This document shows positions 11,050-22,595 of a stretch of 64,000 nucleotides of DNA, in pieces (position 1 is the stretch's first letter; each line of letters begins with the position of its first letter). The DNA is from Takakia lepidozioides (Eukaryota > Streptophyta > Takakiopsida > Takakiales > Takakiaceae), in assembly GCA_030704615.1 (NCBI GenBank), contig CM060733.1:5642001-5706000 (forward strand), read 5' to 3'. Under the pieces are notes generated by a model. The model ran no database searches, had not been told where the DNA came from, and saw nothing but the letters and a program-made list of their open reading frames with translations. The position numbers were made by a program, and so were the translations under genes.

Positions 11050-13480
11050 CGCCGGCCGAAGCTGGCGTAATGGGAATGACTCATACAATGGATTATCCAA
11101 CCATTCCCAAATCAGGCCATTCGAGACGCTCATTGGTCCATGTCACATAGTCAACACGCACGCACCACACAAAATCTGAACTTTGACGCATTTAGAAAAT
11201 CCTAGTCGTCAGACGCTCCTGGTCGACTCCTACATAATCCCAGTAGGACTTGAACATAGTGGGATCCCCACTGGAATATAAACATGCAATGATTGTCAGT
11301 CTTATTTAAAAATTTAAAATTGAGCAAAGTGCCATTGTAGTTCAGAAGCAAGCTGCAAACCGAAATAGTGCAATACATGTAAATTAGCAAGCTAGTGCCA
11401 CAATACGTTCCAAATTACAGTTGGAGATATCACGAAGACATCATCGTGCAGTTTCCTGCAAACACACGTAGAGATTTTGTAGATGGAAAAATTAAAGGAG
11501 TACACAGGCTGTAAACAGCCATGCACTTGCAGAGAAGTCTACGGGTCTTGATGCCGAGTCAGATCTGAATACGTCCCAAGTCTACTACTTTAGCTATGAA
11601 GTATTGACAAACCAAACTCAACCAAACTGGGAGGTGAAGAGAGAGATTAACCCTCTCCGGTCAAGAATAACTCACTTATCGCAGTCCAGCATCGTACTTG
11701 CAGTTTCCGATGCCGTTGGGCCGATCGCATACGTTGCTGGAGCCATCAATCGACTAGTTTGAACAAACGAATCCGTTCCGAGATAGCCACCCTCTATCTA
11801 TTTCACTACCTGCAGGACTGTGAACCGCATTCATGAAGATTGCTGAGCCTGTAACTCTGCTAGACTGCTCGAGCCTATCCCATCCACGTCCGTATAATGT
11901 ATCAATGAATCCACTGCAACGACATCAATAATGCGGATATCCATGGGATATTCCATCCAAATGGTGGCGCAGACCTGTCCAGAGATCAACCGAGAAAATG
12001 CTCCCAAGGGTGGTTCCTGCTGCACTATATTACGAGGACATCCTCACACGGATCTCACACACCTGCCTTCTCTTCCTCACTCTTCCCTCTGTCTTGCGTG
12101 TATATGGGAAGTCTTCCCTGCGAGGGCTCACCGCGCTGTGCACGACCCCATCACCAACGTGGGCCCGAGGTGGGGGGGGGCTTCCCTTGCGTAAAGACAT
12201 AGGGTTACTTAAAGAGAAAAGAATTTAAGAGAAGAAAATATGACATGGCATAAGATCTAAGATCCCCCGTCCAAGGGACCTTACGCATAAAGTCATTGCC
12301 CGCTAACAGGATACTCCGTTAGAAAACGTCCCTGCAAATACAAAGGGAAAAAACCTGTAGGATTTTACGTGTGTGTGTGTGTTGAGGACGACGAAGATGG
12401 AGATGAAGGCAATTTTGAGTTATCCTGCTGGCAGCGATGGCGATGTTGTGGTGGGTGTTGAGATTGATATAGAGGAGGGCTGTCTGGTGCTAATCGAGAC
12501 CCTTCGGAAGTGCGAGGCTTGTTAAAGTGATAGCGACTCCTCAACAACTTAGCTTTAGGTATGTTCAAGATTACAAGTAGGTGGATTGAGATCAATGAAC
12601 CCTGCTTCGAGATTACCATCTGTGTTTTTCTTCTACTGTTCCCCCCACTGTATTCTTTTTTTCTCATGTGTTAAAATAGCAGATCCAGCAGTACTTCTGA
12701 GATCCTGATATCCAGCTCTCAAAATCATTTATGAATCCCCTGTCCCAGGTGTAAAAATCCCACAGGTCGCAAAAAACAGAACAGTAAATATACCTCTTCA
12801 CCCCACCAAACGGAACAGAACTATAGCTTCATCCATGCACCTGTTGGGTGTCTGTAGGACATAATAAGGTGACCAGTTCTCACTTTCTTGCACTCTTCAA
12901 CTTTCCAACCAAAAACTTTGTTGACAAAGGAAAGTGCTTTGAACTCCACAATGACACACAATCTGAATGCACAGACTCTAATGAGGCAACACATTAGGAG
13001 CAGGGGGAAGAAGGTTCAACTGTAAAGCCATCTCATAAATGGCAACGGCAGCCAAAGCCTTGGAGTCAGCTGTGGAGCGTCAAAGGGTGTGGTAAGGTAC
13101 TACGTACACCTTGATCAGCTCTCCATGCTCCTGCAGGCCTGTCTGTTGTCCTCGTAATGATTCTATCACCTAATCCAAATCGAAGGGCATTTAGTGCACT
13201 CAATAGCTGACAGGGCGGGCTACAATTTTGCTTTGGGGTCCATCTCCATCGGAGTACATCCTGTAAAGTTACAGATTAGCAAAAAAACGACGCGACCCGA
13301 CAGGTTGCGTCGACCTGTAGCCCTGCAAGCGTGAAAGAATGGATGGCAGACGCTTTCACCCTCATCTTCGTCTTCTCCCCCCCCCCCCTTTCGCCCGTCG
13401 CCCCATTTTTCAAGTAGCTAGCAAGATTCGACATGCACTCTTGAGTCTAATTTTATCTATTTAGACACTAACATAATTTC
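10888..13480. other. Foreign segment between the helicase and Rep halves of the Helitron
   Basis: This 2.6 kb has no Helitron coding match. It contains a (GA)n run at about 11013-11046, GC-richer DNA at about 11060-12260, a poly-C run at about 13377-13388, and coding-like remnants on the minus strand described separately. It replaces the part of the Helitron between Rep and the helicase start. Helitrons commonly pick up host gene fragments, so capture is one explanation; insertion plus rearrangement at the palindrome is another. Confidence 0.5.
12815..13260 (-). pseudogene. Unrecognised gene-like remnants inside the Helitron
   Basis: On the minus strand three pieces read like protein, not random DNA: GPQSKIVARPVSY (about 13210-13255); TGLQEHGELIKVYVVPYHTL, a stop, then RSTADSKALAAVAIYEMALQ (about 13020-13160); and VEFKALSFVNKVFGWKVEEC followed by KKVRTGHLIMSYRHPTGAWM (about 12820-12955). 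They could be exons of one captured host gene. I do not recognise the family. At least one internal stop is present and no start or splice structure is certain. Confidence 0.35.
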
Positions 13481-14475
13481 TTATTTTGTGCAAGGTTTGG
13501 AGATAAGAAGGATCGGCCCCTTAGTTCCTGACTTAAGAAGGTGCATTGCAAACGGTGCAGTCGGATTGACTCCAACAGTGAGGTGCGAGTTGAGATCAGA
13601 ATTTAGCCTAAGAGATGTCCAAAAAAAGATGCATTTTACGAATTCTAACGTTTGCATCGACATGATCATTGATACATTTATCTATTATGATACGAAATTC
13701 ATTGGTTATTGTTTTATCTATTTTTGTAAGATATGATGTACAGTAACTAGCTGCTCCATATGGATGAAGTATAAATCGCACATTAGTATTAGCCTGTCAT
13801 AAATTTCCAACATTTTTACCGTATGCGTTTGTACGAACATCTTTGCAGGCTCATTTCAAAAAGATTGTTGGTTTTTTCAATCTACTACGTAGCACATATA
13901 TATATGTATCTTTTTGTATATTCAATAATGTCATAAACTCATCAAATGTAATATTTGTATCTGTATCCATTTTATTTAATTCAGAAAATATTTTTATATA
14001 ATGTTTTACGTTGTTTTTGTTTTTATGGAAGGGGTTCCAAAATAGTAGTTTTTATCCATTGAAGGCAATGGATAATGAAAACGACAAACAACCTCATTCT
14101 TTTTCCTACATGTACGTTTATGTCGTCCAAATATAGGTGCATTGACTATCCATAACATACCATGATCATGTTCACTACCTCGACTTTGAAATTTTGTGAC
14201 AAAGAAAAAATCTTGTAGAGGTCTGAAAATCGTATCATCTTTCTTACATTTAATATCTAAATGCCCCTCATTCGATGATCATAATACCGCGTACATGTTA
14301 TCGGATCCGATCGAACTAATTCAGCAATTTGTTTTGATTCTAAATTATCTACATTGTTTGAAATTCCTGAATTTTTATGGTTAAGTGAGTGTAGGGCTTC
14401 TAACAATGGTTTCCATTTACTTTCAGCACTTGTAAATGTGACAAAAAATGTTTGGGGTCCTAATTGTCTAATCAT
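13481..14475 (-). pseudogene. Helitron Rep (HUH nuclease) region, broken
   Basis: Minus strand from 14475: MIRQLGPQTFFVTFTSAESK and IAELVRSDPITCTRYYDHRM (14257-14475) are typical Helitron pre-HUH sequence. Then QSRGSEHDHGMLWIVNAP (about 14130-14190), the histidine-containing HUH block, followed by CRFHYPLPS. Finally FILHPYGAASYCTSYLTKID with CINDHVDANVRIRKM (about 13640-13790). The Y...Y catalytic region is recognisable but interrupted by stops and frame changes. It ends abruptly at about 13490, where helicase should follow. Confidence 0.82.
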
Positions 14476-15545
14476 TGCAAAAGCCTCTTTTCATAGACAA
14501 GCCAAATAATCTAATGATGTTCAAAGTCTTTCAAGATCTCTATAACCAAGATCCGAACGTAATGATTTATCTAAATTTGGTTTATTAGAAAGATCGCATG
14601 CTTTCAATTGTCGACCATGAAGTTTACCTTTACGAATACGAATCCAAGATGATGAAATAACGCCATGAATCAAAACTTTAATAGCTTTAAAACAAAAATT
14701 AGAATATGTGTTGCAAATTTATAGTCTTTATGCGATTATCAATAACTCTCATTTAGCAATGTTTTGATAAGAAAAAATTGTAGTAATTTCTTGTGATCGA
14801 GGGAATCCAAAAAACAATGTTGGGAAATTTAATTCTTCGCTATGTACATCTTGGAAAAGACCCAGTGGTTTAAAGCTCACTAGGAGCAACAGTTATAATA
14901 CCATCATGAAATATTTCAATTTTTTCAGAAGTTAAAATATTCTCTACCAAAGTATCACTTGCAGTCTTTTCTTGTATCTCTTCAACATTATCTTGATTTT
15001 CTTCATGATTGTGTTCTTCACTATATGCATGTTAGGTATCATTTTCATTGTTATATGAGCATTTCTGCATTTGTCGAGAAGCCACAAACATGCCTAACCA
15101 TTGAGGATGAATACTTATTTGCGCTTCTATATATAATGGAGTATTACTAAGATCATGCAAAGCCAACATAATCAAATTCGTACATTTCCTGATAAATATT
15201 GAGATTTATATTCTAAACGTCGTTTTAAAAGCAATCCACTGACAGCTTCGTCATGTGGCAAATGAGGTAAAAAATGACTATGTTTCATTTACATTGGATG
15301 GAACATATATAATGCTACCAGGAATTCCATATTGGGCATAGCCTTGCAATTGATATATTTGTGAAAAAACCATGCGCGGAGCAATTAATCTTTCTTCCAA
15401 TCCATTTAGTATTTAAACAGAATCTATGGTTTTGTCGAGGGCTATTTTGTGAGGCACCGTGTATTTTGGAGGTTTATCTTTTGCAAGCATAGATTTACAG
15501 CTTCTACATAAAGATAAATTTGTGTTGATTTCGATATTTAACGAA

Positions 15546-15610
<65 letters not shown>

Positions 15611-16231
15611 CAAATTTTTAGTAAGTCGAAATATATATATTTTAAACCATAAGCGATGACAACATATATATAGATGAATTGGTGTATCAAGTAATTTGTC
15701 CATGTATTGAACTTGATAATCAATTTTACTGGAAAGACTATTACTAGAAAATATTATATGTAAGTGAAGTTTTCGTATTATAGTTGTGTACACATTCCGA
15801 GCTATTTGATTTTTTAGGTTCTTGTATTTGCTTAGCAATATATTTTTGTTTTTGATTAATTCGTCTCAAGTGAGAATAAATTTGAGTAAATTTTAGTTCT
15901 ATACTTGTATATTCTTTAGCAAACATGAACGCAATATCTTTTAGGGTGGACGATGGAAATTCAACCATGAGTTTGACCATACATTGGTCATGAGCTGGTA
16001 GCCACTTGAAACGCATTTGTTTGGATCTTATCTTCATTTTTAATCATACTATGATTAATTTGTTGATGTTTTGCTAGTATCATTTACAATATCATGGACC
16101 GATGCTGAACAAGACAATGAAGTTATAGTCTTAGAATTTAAATCAACATCCGATTACATTTTTGGTTGCATGATAGACTTAGTAGAATGAGTAGAAGTCG
16201 AAGATGAGTTGTGATTATTAGTAATAGGTTT
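14476..16231 (-). pseudogene. Helitron N-terminal region, part 1, broken
   Basis: Minus-strand continuation upstream of Rep. CRSCKSMLAKDKPPKYTVPH (about 15430-15500) is a cysteine-containing segment of the Helitron N terminus; KQMRFKWLPAHDQCMVKLMV (about 15980-16025) and a serine/threonine-rich stretch (about 16100-16220) follow upstream. Stops are frequent. The sequence is interrupted at 16231 by the hAT element and resumes at 20370. Confidence 0.6.
15549..15604. repeat. (TA)n microsatellite
   Basis: About 28 TA dinucleotides in the Helitron relic; a reading frame through it is an artefact. Confidence 0.95.
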
Positions 16232-16634
16232 GTAGTGACAAGTGTTGTGCGGTTCTTGCCATATTGAAGGAACCGCCGGTTCCGGTTCTTTGGTATATTT
16301 AAAGAGGCGGTTTCTGGTTCCGGATCCAGTTCTTTTTTATGAAGTGGGTTCCGGTTCCAAAATTCATGAGCAGATTCCGGTCCCGGTTCCGGGTACTTTT
16401 TGGGAAGGAACCGCCGGTTCCAGTTTCTGGTTCCGGTTCTCTATTTTTTGAATTTAAAAATATATATTAAAATTTTAATCGTTTTTTTATAAATCTGAAA
16501 ATGATTTGTTAGTTATATCAAATATTTTGACCATGTTGAAAAGAAACAACACAACATTCATCTACAAATTTATGAAATAATAATAATGCAATGTAAATGA
16601 GTATAAATCAATGTGTATAGAGTACACAAAGAAA

Positions 16635-18954
16635 TCATTCTATCTCAAACAACTCGGCCTTTGTAATCAACTCCTCGTTGTCATCTAAGAGGACTTCCTC
16701 ACTTTTGAAAAACTCATTCATGGAAGAGCTCATGCAACCAACACGAGCATCATTCGGCCAATTCTTGACAATGCTCACAAGCATATCAAGGTTCTCAACG
16801 CCTAACTTGCAACGTCGCAAGTTTGTAATAACACTTGTAATGCTAAAAACCCTCTCAGATTAAATCTGAGACCCAACATGAGACGTGTCAAATACCCTAT
16901 ATATGGAAATACAAATTCGTGCTCTTTCCACCATTTCAAATAAGCACTACACTCAGTGTCACTGACCTTTTTCCTTCGGAAATGCGCAAGCTGATCTCTC
17001 ACCACCATCAATGCCATATCCTCACAATGGCTCCTCCAAACCAAACAATGACATGTCATCCTGAGTGGAATTTGGCTCTGGCTGGGTCGTAGTATCCGGG
17101 TGAAGGATTTTGAAACATTTGACCAAAAGAGGCTCCAACACCAAGGTGTCATATTGCCGAGCAATGATATGTCCCCGTTCTCTGCCCACATATTGTGTCA
17201 CCAAGGACAATCCCTTGAAACGCAGATCAAACATCAGCACCAACATATTGTGGGCTTTCAATGATTGAACTCCTTCCAGAAATGAGAGAAATGGCCTCAA
17301 TACATGCACCACCTCCTGAGCCAACCTACATTCTAACAATTACAACTCCGCATCAAAATCCCCAATGCAATAATCCACTGTACCTGCCCTTCGAACACTC
17401 TATGTTCGCATGCGTACACAAGTTGTATTGGCTACAGCAAGGGCATCAGACAACAGCCGGTATTCGCCTGACTGGTTCATAACACACTCATGAACCACAT
17501 ATCCGATAACCGTGGAAATAGACTTTGCAATTGCCCACACTTGTAGGAAATGTGGGCTTGGTATTCGAGATTACAAAGACAGTGAAGCCTGCCTAGAATA
17601 ACAAGTAATTATGGCTTATCGAAATTCCAAAGTTTCTTGAAAGATGATAACCTTGGAAGCAAACCTGGTTTTCAGCTTCAGCTTGCAAGGATAAATGTCA
17701 TTATCAACACATGCTGCATTCCATTCTTGTCTTCTCTTTCCACTCTTCTTGGTCCAAGTGATGGTATTCTGCAACTCTGATTGAGCATCATTTATAGACA
17801 CAACCCTCATATCCATGCACACATTTGCATCAGTCGTGGCATACTGACAACACTTGGACATTGCACGTCCAAAGCAACTTCCCACAAATGGTGCAGACAA
17901 TCATAATGGGGCACAAGACACGATTGCATTCAAAGCTACAGTCAAAGTACCCAAATTACCTTCTTCATCTTTGACATAAGCTATGATGCGGGAATTCAAA
18001 CCATACTTTGTCGAAAGGTCATTCACTTGTCGTACCATGGCTGCCCCGATGTATCAAGTGCCTCAAACATTCCCAATGTCACATGACATGGTTTCCATTG
18101 CTCATTAAGGAAGTGCACTATGATGACAAAAATATCTCTTCCTCCTCTGGACATCCACAAATCAAAACTGACAGTACAAATTGCACAACTGGATATCAAT
18201 GGGGAGATGTACAAGTCTTGTGTTTTTGCTGCCAGTGATGAGTGCGTCTCATTCACAATTGTGCGTCAAAAGGGGAAAACTAGACGATCATTTTATCTCC
18301 CCACTACCATTTGTAGCAGAGATTCGACCAAAGACAATGGTAACAACTCTTTTGCAATAAACATGACCAAATCCTCGTTGAACATTTTTCTACCGCTTCA
18401 TCATCTTTCTTGTATGAAGTTCGACTGTTAAATAAAAAAGATATGTTCCCTAGGGTAGGGCCAAGTCTCTTCTTCGCAGGTCTACGAACATCCGACCCAT
18501 CTTTTTCCATTTTAATTCACTTACTAACTAAAGCCCCATGTTTCTGATTCATATGCTTGTGAAGAACATAGTTTCCATGGTCTTTGTTGTAAGTCATACA
18601 TCCTGGAGCAAGATCAAACACAAGAGCAGGATGACAAAACACACACCTCATATACTGCGGATGTGTTGCATCTACTGGACCCGCGTTGGCAACTGCATAA
18701 AACGCCCATGACGAATCAATGCGATTGTAAGGTCTCCAAGAATAACGTTGCTTGCATAGGGTCGAAAACTGCTCTTCCGAGGACAATGAGTTGTTTGAAT
18801 ACTGTGATATTGTGGAAGACCCACCGACCACTGATGATGCGAGAGGAATTGATGAAGAAGACGATGCACATATAGCTCCTCCAAGCATAGGGTACCATAG
18901 CTCCCACATTGTTGACATCGATGTCATAAACAACACCTCCCTCCAGTTCTTCAA
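16635..18954 (-). pseudogene. hAT transposase, broken
   Basis: Minus strand from 18954. A BED-type zinc finger with the pattern CVFCH...H...H in YMRCVFCHPALVFDL and HKHMNQKHG (18517-18720). Then VSFDLWMSRGGRDIFVIIVH and HVTLGMFEALDTSG (18023-18256), the catalytic-core region. Then a middle piece (17616-17900) and the C-terminal part with VVHVLRPFLSFLEG and MFDLRFKGLSLV (17022-17339), and an acidic tail (16635-16820). Several stops and frame changes show it is inactive. Confidence 0.78.
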
Positions 18955-19715
18955 AGATATTGGGCTCCATAACGTTGCAAATACACTCCCTGAATCAAAT
19001 TAACCAATCCAACCCAATTCATACTTAAACATTCATACAATGCAAATTTGTAATATTATTATACCAATGAGAGCCTAGTAAATTGCACAACACTGTACAT
19101 AAGGGGGGCTAGTCTTATGACATTAAATACCCAATCCCACAGGTAGAGCCAAATATTCAAGCAAGGGCATACATACAAGCTCTTGGGTGGCACAAACATT
19201 CATACATTCAAAGTAGATCACATACATATAAATGTATGATAGGTCATTTCAGTCATTCAGCCCCTTCAGGCACCATGATAGATCCTCAAATGTGAAAATT
19301 CAGTTTTCAGGTGTCATGAGTGGCAATCAAATGCACACTAGGTACACCTCTTTCATATTTCCTAATGCTATTATAAGCCATTGGCTACAGTAGACCAGCC
19401 AAGAGAGCATGTAGATTGACAATTTTCAGATTTCCTAATGCTAACACAAGGTACTGGCTACAATAGATGAGCCAAGCTGCTTGGTTACATTACTTTGTCA
19501 TTCAAGGAATAAAAGAGAGAGAGAAGGCTAAAATGACATAGTACAAGCTGCTTGGTTGCATTAATTTGCCATGAAATGAAGAAGAGAGAGAGAGATGGAG
19601 GGCTAAAGGCTCTAGTACAAGTTTCTCAGCTGCACAACTTTGCCATGAAATGACAAAAAAAAAAAAAAAGGTTAACCTCCAAGGAGGTTGTTGTGCTGAC
19701 TGCACTGTTCCTTCC

Positions 19716-20215
19716 CCCACGCGCTAAGGTGTTGCTCCCTCCCCCGCGCTGATGCTCGCACTGTTGCAGCACATCGCGCAAGTGGAAGGAGGTGAGAAAC
19801 AATACAACGTGGAATTTTTTTAAATAAAAATAAAAATAAAAATAAAATCCGTTTACGCTGTTAAATCTGTTTACGCTGCTATTTCCTCCCCGCGCTGCTC
19901 CGCCTCTCCCACGCGCGGAGGTGCTGCTCCCTCCCTCGTGCTGATGCTCGCGCTGTTGCAGCACATCGCGCAGGTGGGAGGTGCGAGACCGCAGAACCAA
20001 GAAAACCAAAAAAAAAAAAAAAAAAAAAAAAACGCTTCCACTTCGCTCCGCGCTGCTACACTGCTCCCTCCCTCACGCGCTGAGACATTGCTCCCTCCTC
20101 CACGCGCTGTTGCTCTGATCCCTCTCCCCCGCACTGATGCGCGCTGCTCCTTCCCCCGCGTTCAAGTCGCGCTACTGCAGTATTTCGTGCACATTGGAGG
20201 TGAGAGACAACAGAA
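19716..20215. repeat. Three imperfect GC-rich subrepeats at the right end of the hAT element
   Basis: A unit of the type cacgcgct...ttgctccctccc...ctgatgctcgc...ctgttgcagcacatcgcgca...ggaggtgagaxaacagaac recurs at about 19716-19810, 19895-20000 and 20075-20220, each followed by an A-rich or T-rich run (19810-19845, 20009-20032, 20226-20238). These runs make long artefact reading frames. Confidence 0.7.
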
Positions 20216-20369
20216 CGCGAAAACCGATTTTTTTTATAAAAATGGCTCGTCCCTGCGCCTCCGGTTCTTGGGCGCCGGTTCCGGTTGCAGGAACTAGTCC
20301 CAAGAACCGGAACCGGAACCACTGGTTCCAACCCGCCTAAGCTTATACCCGCGCAACATTGGTAGTGAC

Positions 20370-20870
20370 CACTTCGTGTGAAATGTCTATCATCGTATGG
20401 TAATTGTAGAGCGGTATGTGAACCAAATTGATCCCCTGCTGAAATCATGACACGTTTGTTGACGTGTGACCATACTAATATTGATCTTTGCAAATAATTT
20501 GCAAGACAAACCACAACACGATTATCGCCTTTCAAACCTCCATTGGTAGCACTAATAGACATGCTTGAATGTATTCATCAAGTGAATGTATACTATGGAG
20601 CTCATAAAGAGCTTCTTTAGATAAATGAATTTGAATGGTCTCAATCATTTCATCATTATGAGCTTGTAACGTTTGCTAAAAATAAGACGTGCTTTCTCGA
20701 CGCAGTGCCATAGAAGTTTGTGCATAGTGCAACAAATAAGCCACTGAGTCAAACAAACAATCTCCTACTGTATATAGATAGCTATGCATGCATTTCATTT
20801 CAGATGTTGAGATTGCAAAATTCTGTCTATATCCATATTTAAGTCAAATTGTTTAGCCATTACAATATGT
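20370..20870 (-). pseudogene. Helitron N-terminal region, part 2 (upstream of the hAT insertion)
   Basis: Minus-strand frame 20370-20562 reads VCLANYLQRSILVWSHVNKR and ISAGDQFGSHTALQLPYDDR and HFTRSGHY, in frame with the Helitron sequence on the other side of the hAT element. Further upstream (to about 20870) frames are broken. The element's own terminus was not found. Confidence 0.55.
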
Positions 20871-21369
20871 TAGATGAACCAAAAGTTTAATATCACTTCA
20901 AATTAGTTAATTAGTTTATACATGTTAATAGAAATCATCACACAATAATTTATATTATGTAGAATTATGAATTTCATATATAATATGATTTTAGGTCATT
21001 TTAGTTTTTGAAAGCATTTAGACTTAAATTGGATTGGATAGTTTATATCTCAATGTTTGATTTTATAAAATATGTAGCTATATAATTATTTAATATATAT
21101 AAATATTCTTTAAATAGTTTATAAAATACAATATGATTAGGATTTGATGGGAATCTAAAACAGACAAACATACATTCTCGTTATACTGAGTAGATAAACA
21201 TAATAAAAAATTGAGATAAATTAAGATTAGTATAATTAAAAATTTGTGTTGGACAAAATGTGAGATATTACTGAGGAACCGAAAGAAATTATAATAGTTG
21301 AGGTTCTGAATGAAATAACCGAGGCAATAAAATAAATTTAAACTGATATAATTAAAAGATTGTGAGAGT
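20871..21369. other. AT-rich spacer, no gene seen
   Basis: Very AT-rich DNA leading into the tandem array; degenerate outliers of the array unit may begin at about 21260. Confidence 0.6.
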
Positions 21370-22340
21370 CAGGGAAATGCTGACAAATCTGAATGGAAGG
21401 ATTGTGATAAATAACTGAGGGATCCGAGAAATCTTAAAGTATATAACTAATGGATCACAAATATTTTAATCTAGATTACAGTAAGATTAATTTGTGAGAA
21501 ATATTCAAGGGACACTTGAAAATTTGAGTTGAAGTATTGTAGGAAATAACTGAGGGACTGAGAGATATTTTAAAATATACAAGTAATGTAACCAAACAGA
21601 TTTTAAATTAGCATGCACAAATCATAGCAAGATTATTTGTGGATATAGTAAGGGACACTAGAAAATCTGAGCTGAAGAATTTGAAGAAACAACCAAGGGA
21701 CTGAAAAAACACAACTAATGGATCAGAAATGTCTACTTTAATCTAGTATGCATAATCACAACAAGATTATTCGTTCATGGAAGTATTTAAGGGACACTTG
21801 AAAATCTAGATTGAAGAATTGTGGGAAATAATTGAGGGACCGAGATAAATTTTACAATATACAACTACTAGATCATCATAAAATATTTTAAATTAGTATG
21901 CATATACAGCAGGATTATTCGTGGAAGATTTAAGGGAGACTTAAAAATCTGGATTGAAGAATTCTAGGAAATAACTGAGGGACTGAGAGAAATTTTACAA
22001 TATACAACTAATAGATCAAAAAAAATTCTAAACTAGTATGTATATATCACAACAGGATTATTTGTGAAAATATCCATGGGACACTAGAAAATCTGAACTG
22101 AGCATGTAGTAAATAACTGAGGGACTAGAGAAATTTTACACTATTACAACTAATAGATCAGAAAAGATTTAATCTAGTATGGATAAGTCATAAAACAGGA
22201 TTATTCGTGGAAATATCCAAGATAAAGTGGAAAATCTGAACTGAAGGATTGTAGGATATAATCGAGGGATGGATAGAAATTTAAAAATATATACAACTAA
22301 TACATCAGAAAAGATTTTAAACTAGTATGCATAAATAAAT
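21370..22340. repeat. Tandem array of about 142-bp AT-rich units
   Basis: A motif 'aaataactgagggactga' recurs at about 21410, 21545, 21687, 21826, 21968, 22110 and 22256, a spacing of 139-146 bp. Each is followed by 'atacaactaatggatcag', 'tagtatgcata', 'ggattattcgtgga' and 'gggacacttgaaaatctga' with variation. About seven units, diverged but clearly head to tail. No coding capacity. Confidence 0.9.
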
Positions 22341-22595
22341 AAATAATATAATTGTTATTCTAGTATAGATTAGTTATCATAAAAAAAGACAAACCACTAG
22401 AATGTTACTTAAATTAAAACAAATTCAAAAACAATTTTTGAAGTTTTATAAATAACTTATCTCGATCAAATTGCGATCGCAGCTTACGAAATTCAAGGTA
22501 GACCTGCCGTCGAGTTCAAATGTCTGTAATTTGTGATCAGAGTAACAGAACATATAGCCTCATAATTGAATACCTCAACAACAAAGGTAGCAAAA

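Larger units (their letters stand above)
16240..20361. mobile_element. hAT-superfamily DNA transposon, 4.1 kb, inserted in the Helitron
   Basis: The 8-bp word GTAGTGAC occurs immediately outside both ends (16232-16239 and 20362-20369), the target duplication length of hAT elements. The ends are imperfect inverted repeats: AAGTGTTGTGCGG at the left and, inverted, CAATGTTGCGCGG at the right; the boundary may be off by a base. Subterminal copies of GGAACCGG/CCGGTTCC crowd about 16260-16440 and 20255-20340, in inverted orientation between the ends. Inside is a broken minus-strand transposase. Removing the element joins Helitron sequence cleanly (HFTRSGHY continues across the joint). Confidence 0.88.

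Noticed and set aside
12365-12667. 100-residue minus-strand frame as a possible secreted peptide gene
   Set aside because: No signal peptide; the end is a TG microsatellite and Ser repeat.
15413-15838. 141-residue minus-strand frame
   Set aside because: Much of it is a TA microsatellite read as IYIYIY; only the cysteine-containing part is kept, as Helitron relic.
19626-20562. Long frames rich in Phe, Lys, Arg and Ala
   Set aside because: Produced by homopolymer runs and GC-rich subrepeats in the hAT end; no family resemblance.
21370-22340. CRISPR-like repetition
   Set aside because: Units are long, diverged and head to tail without unique spacers, in a eukaryotic genome.
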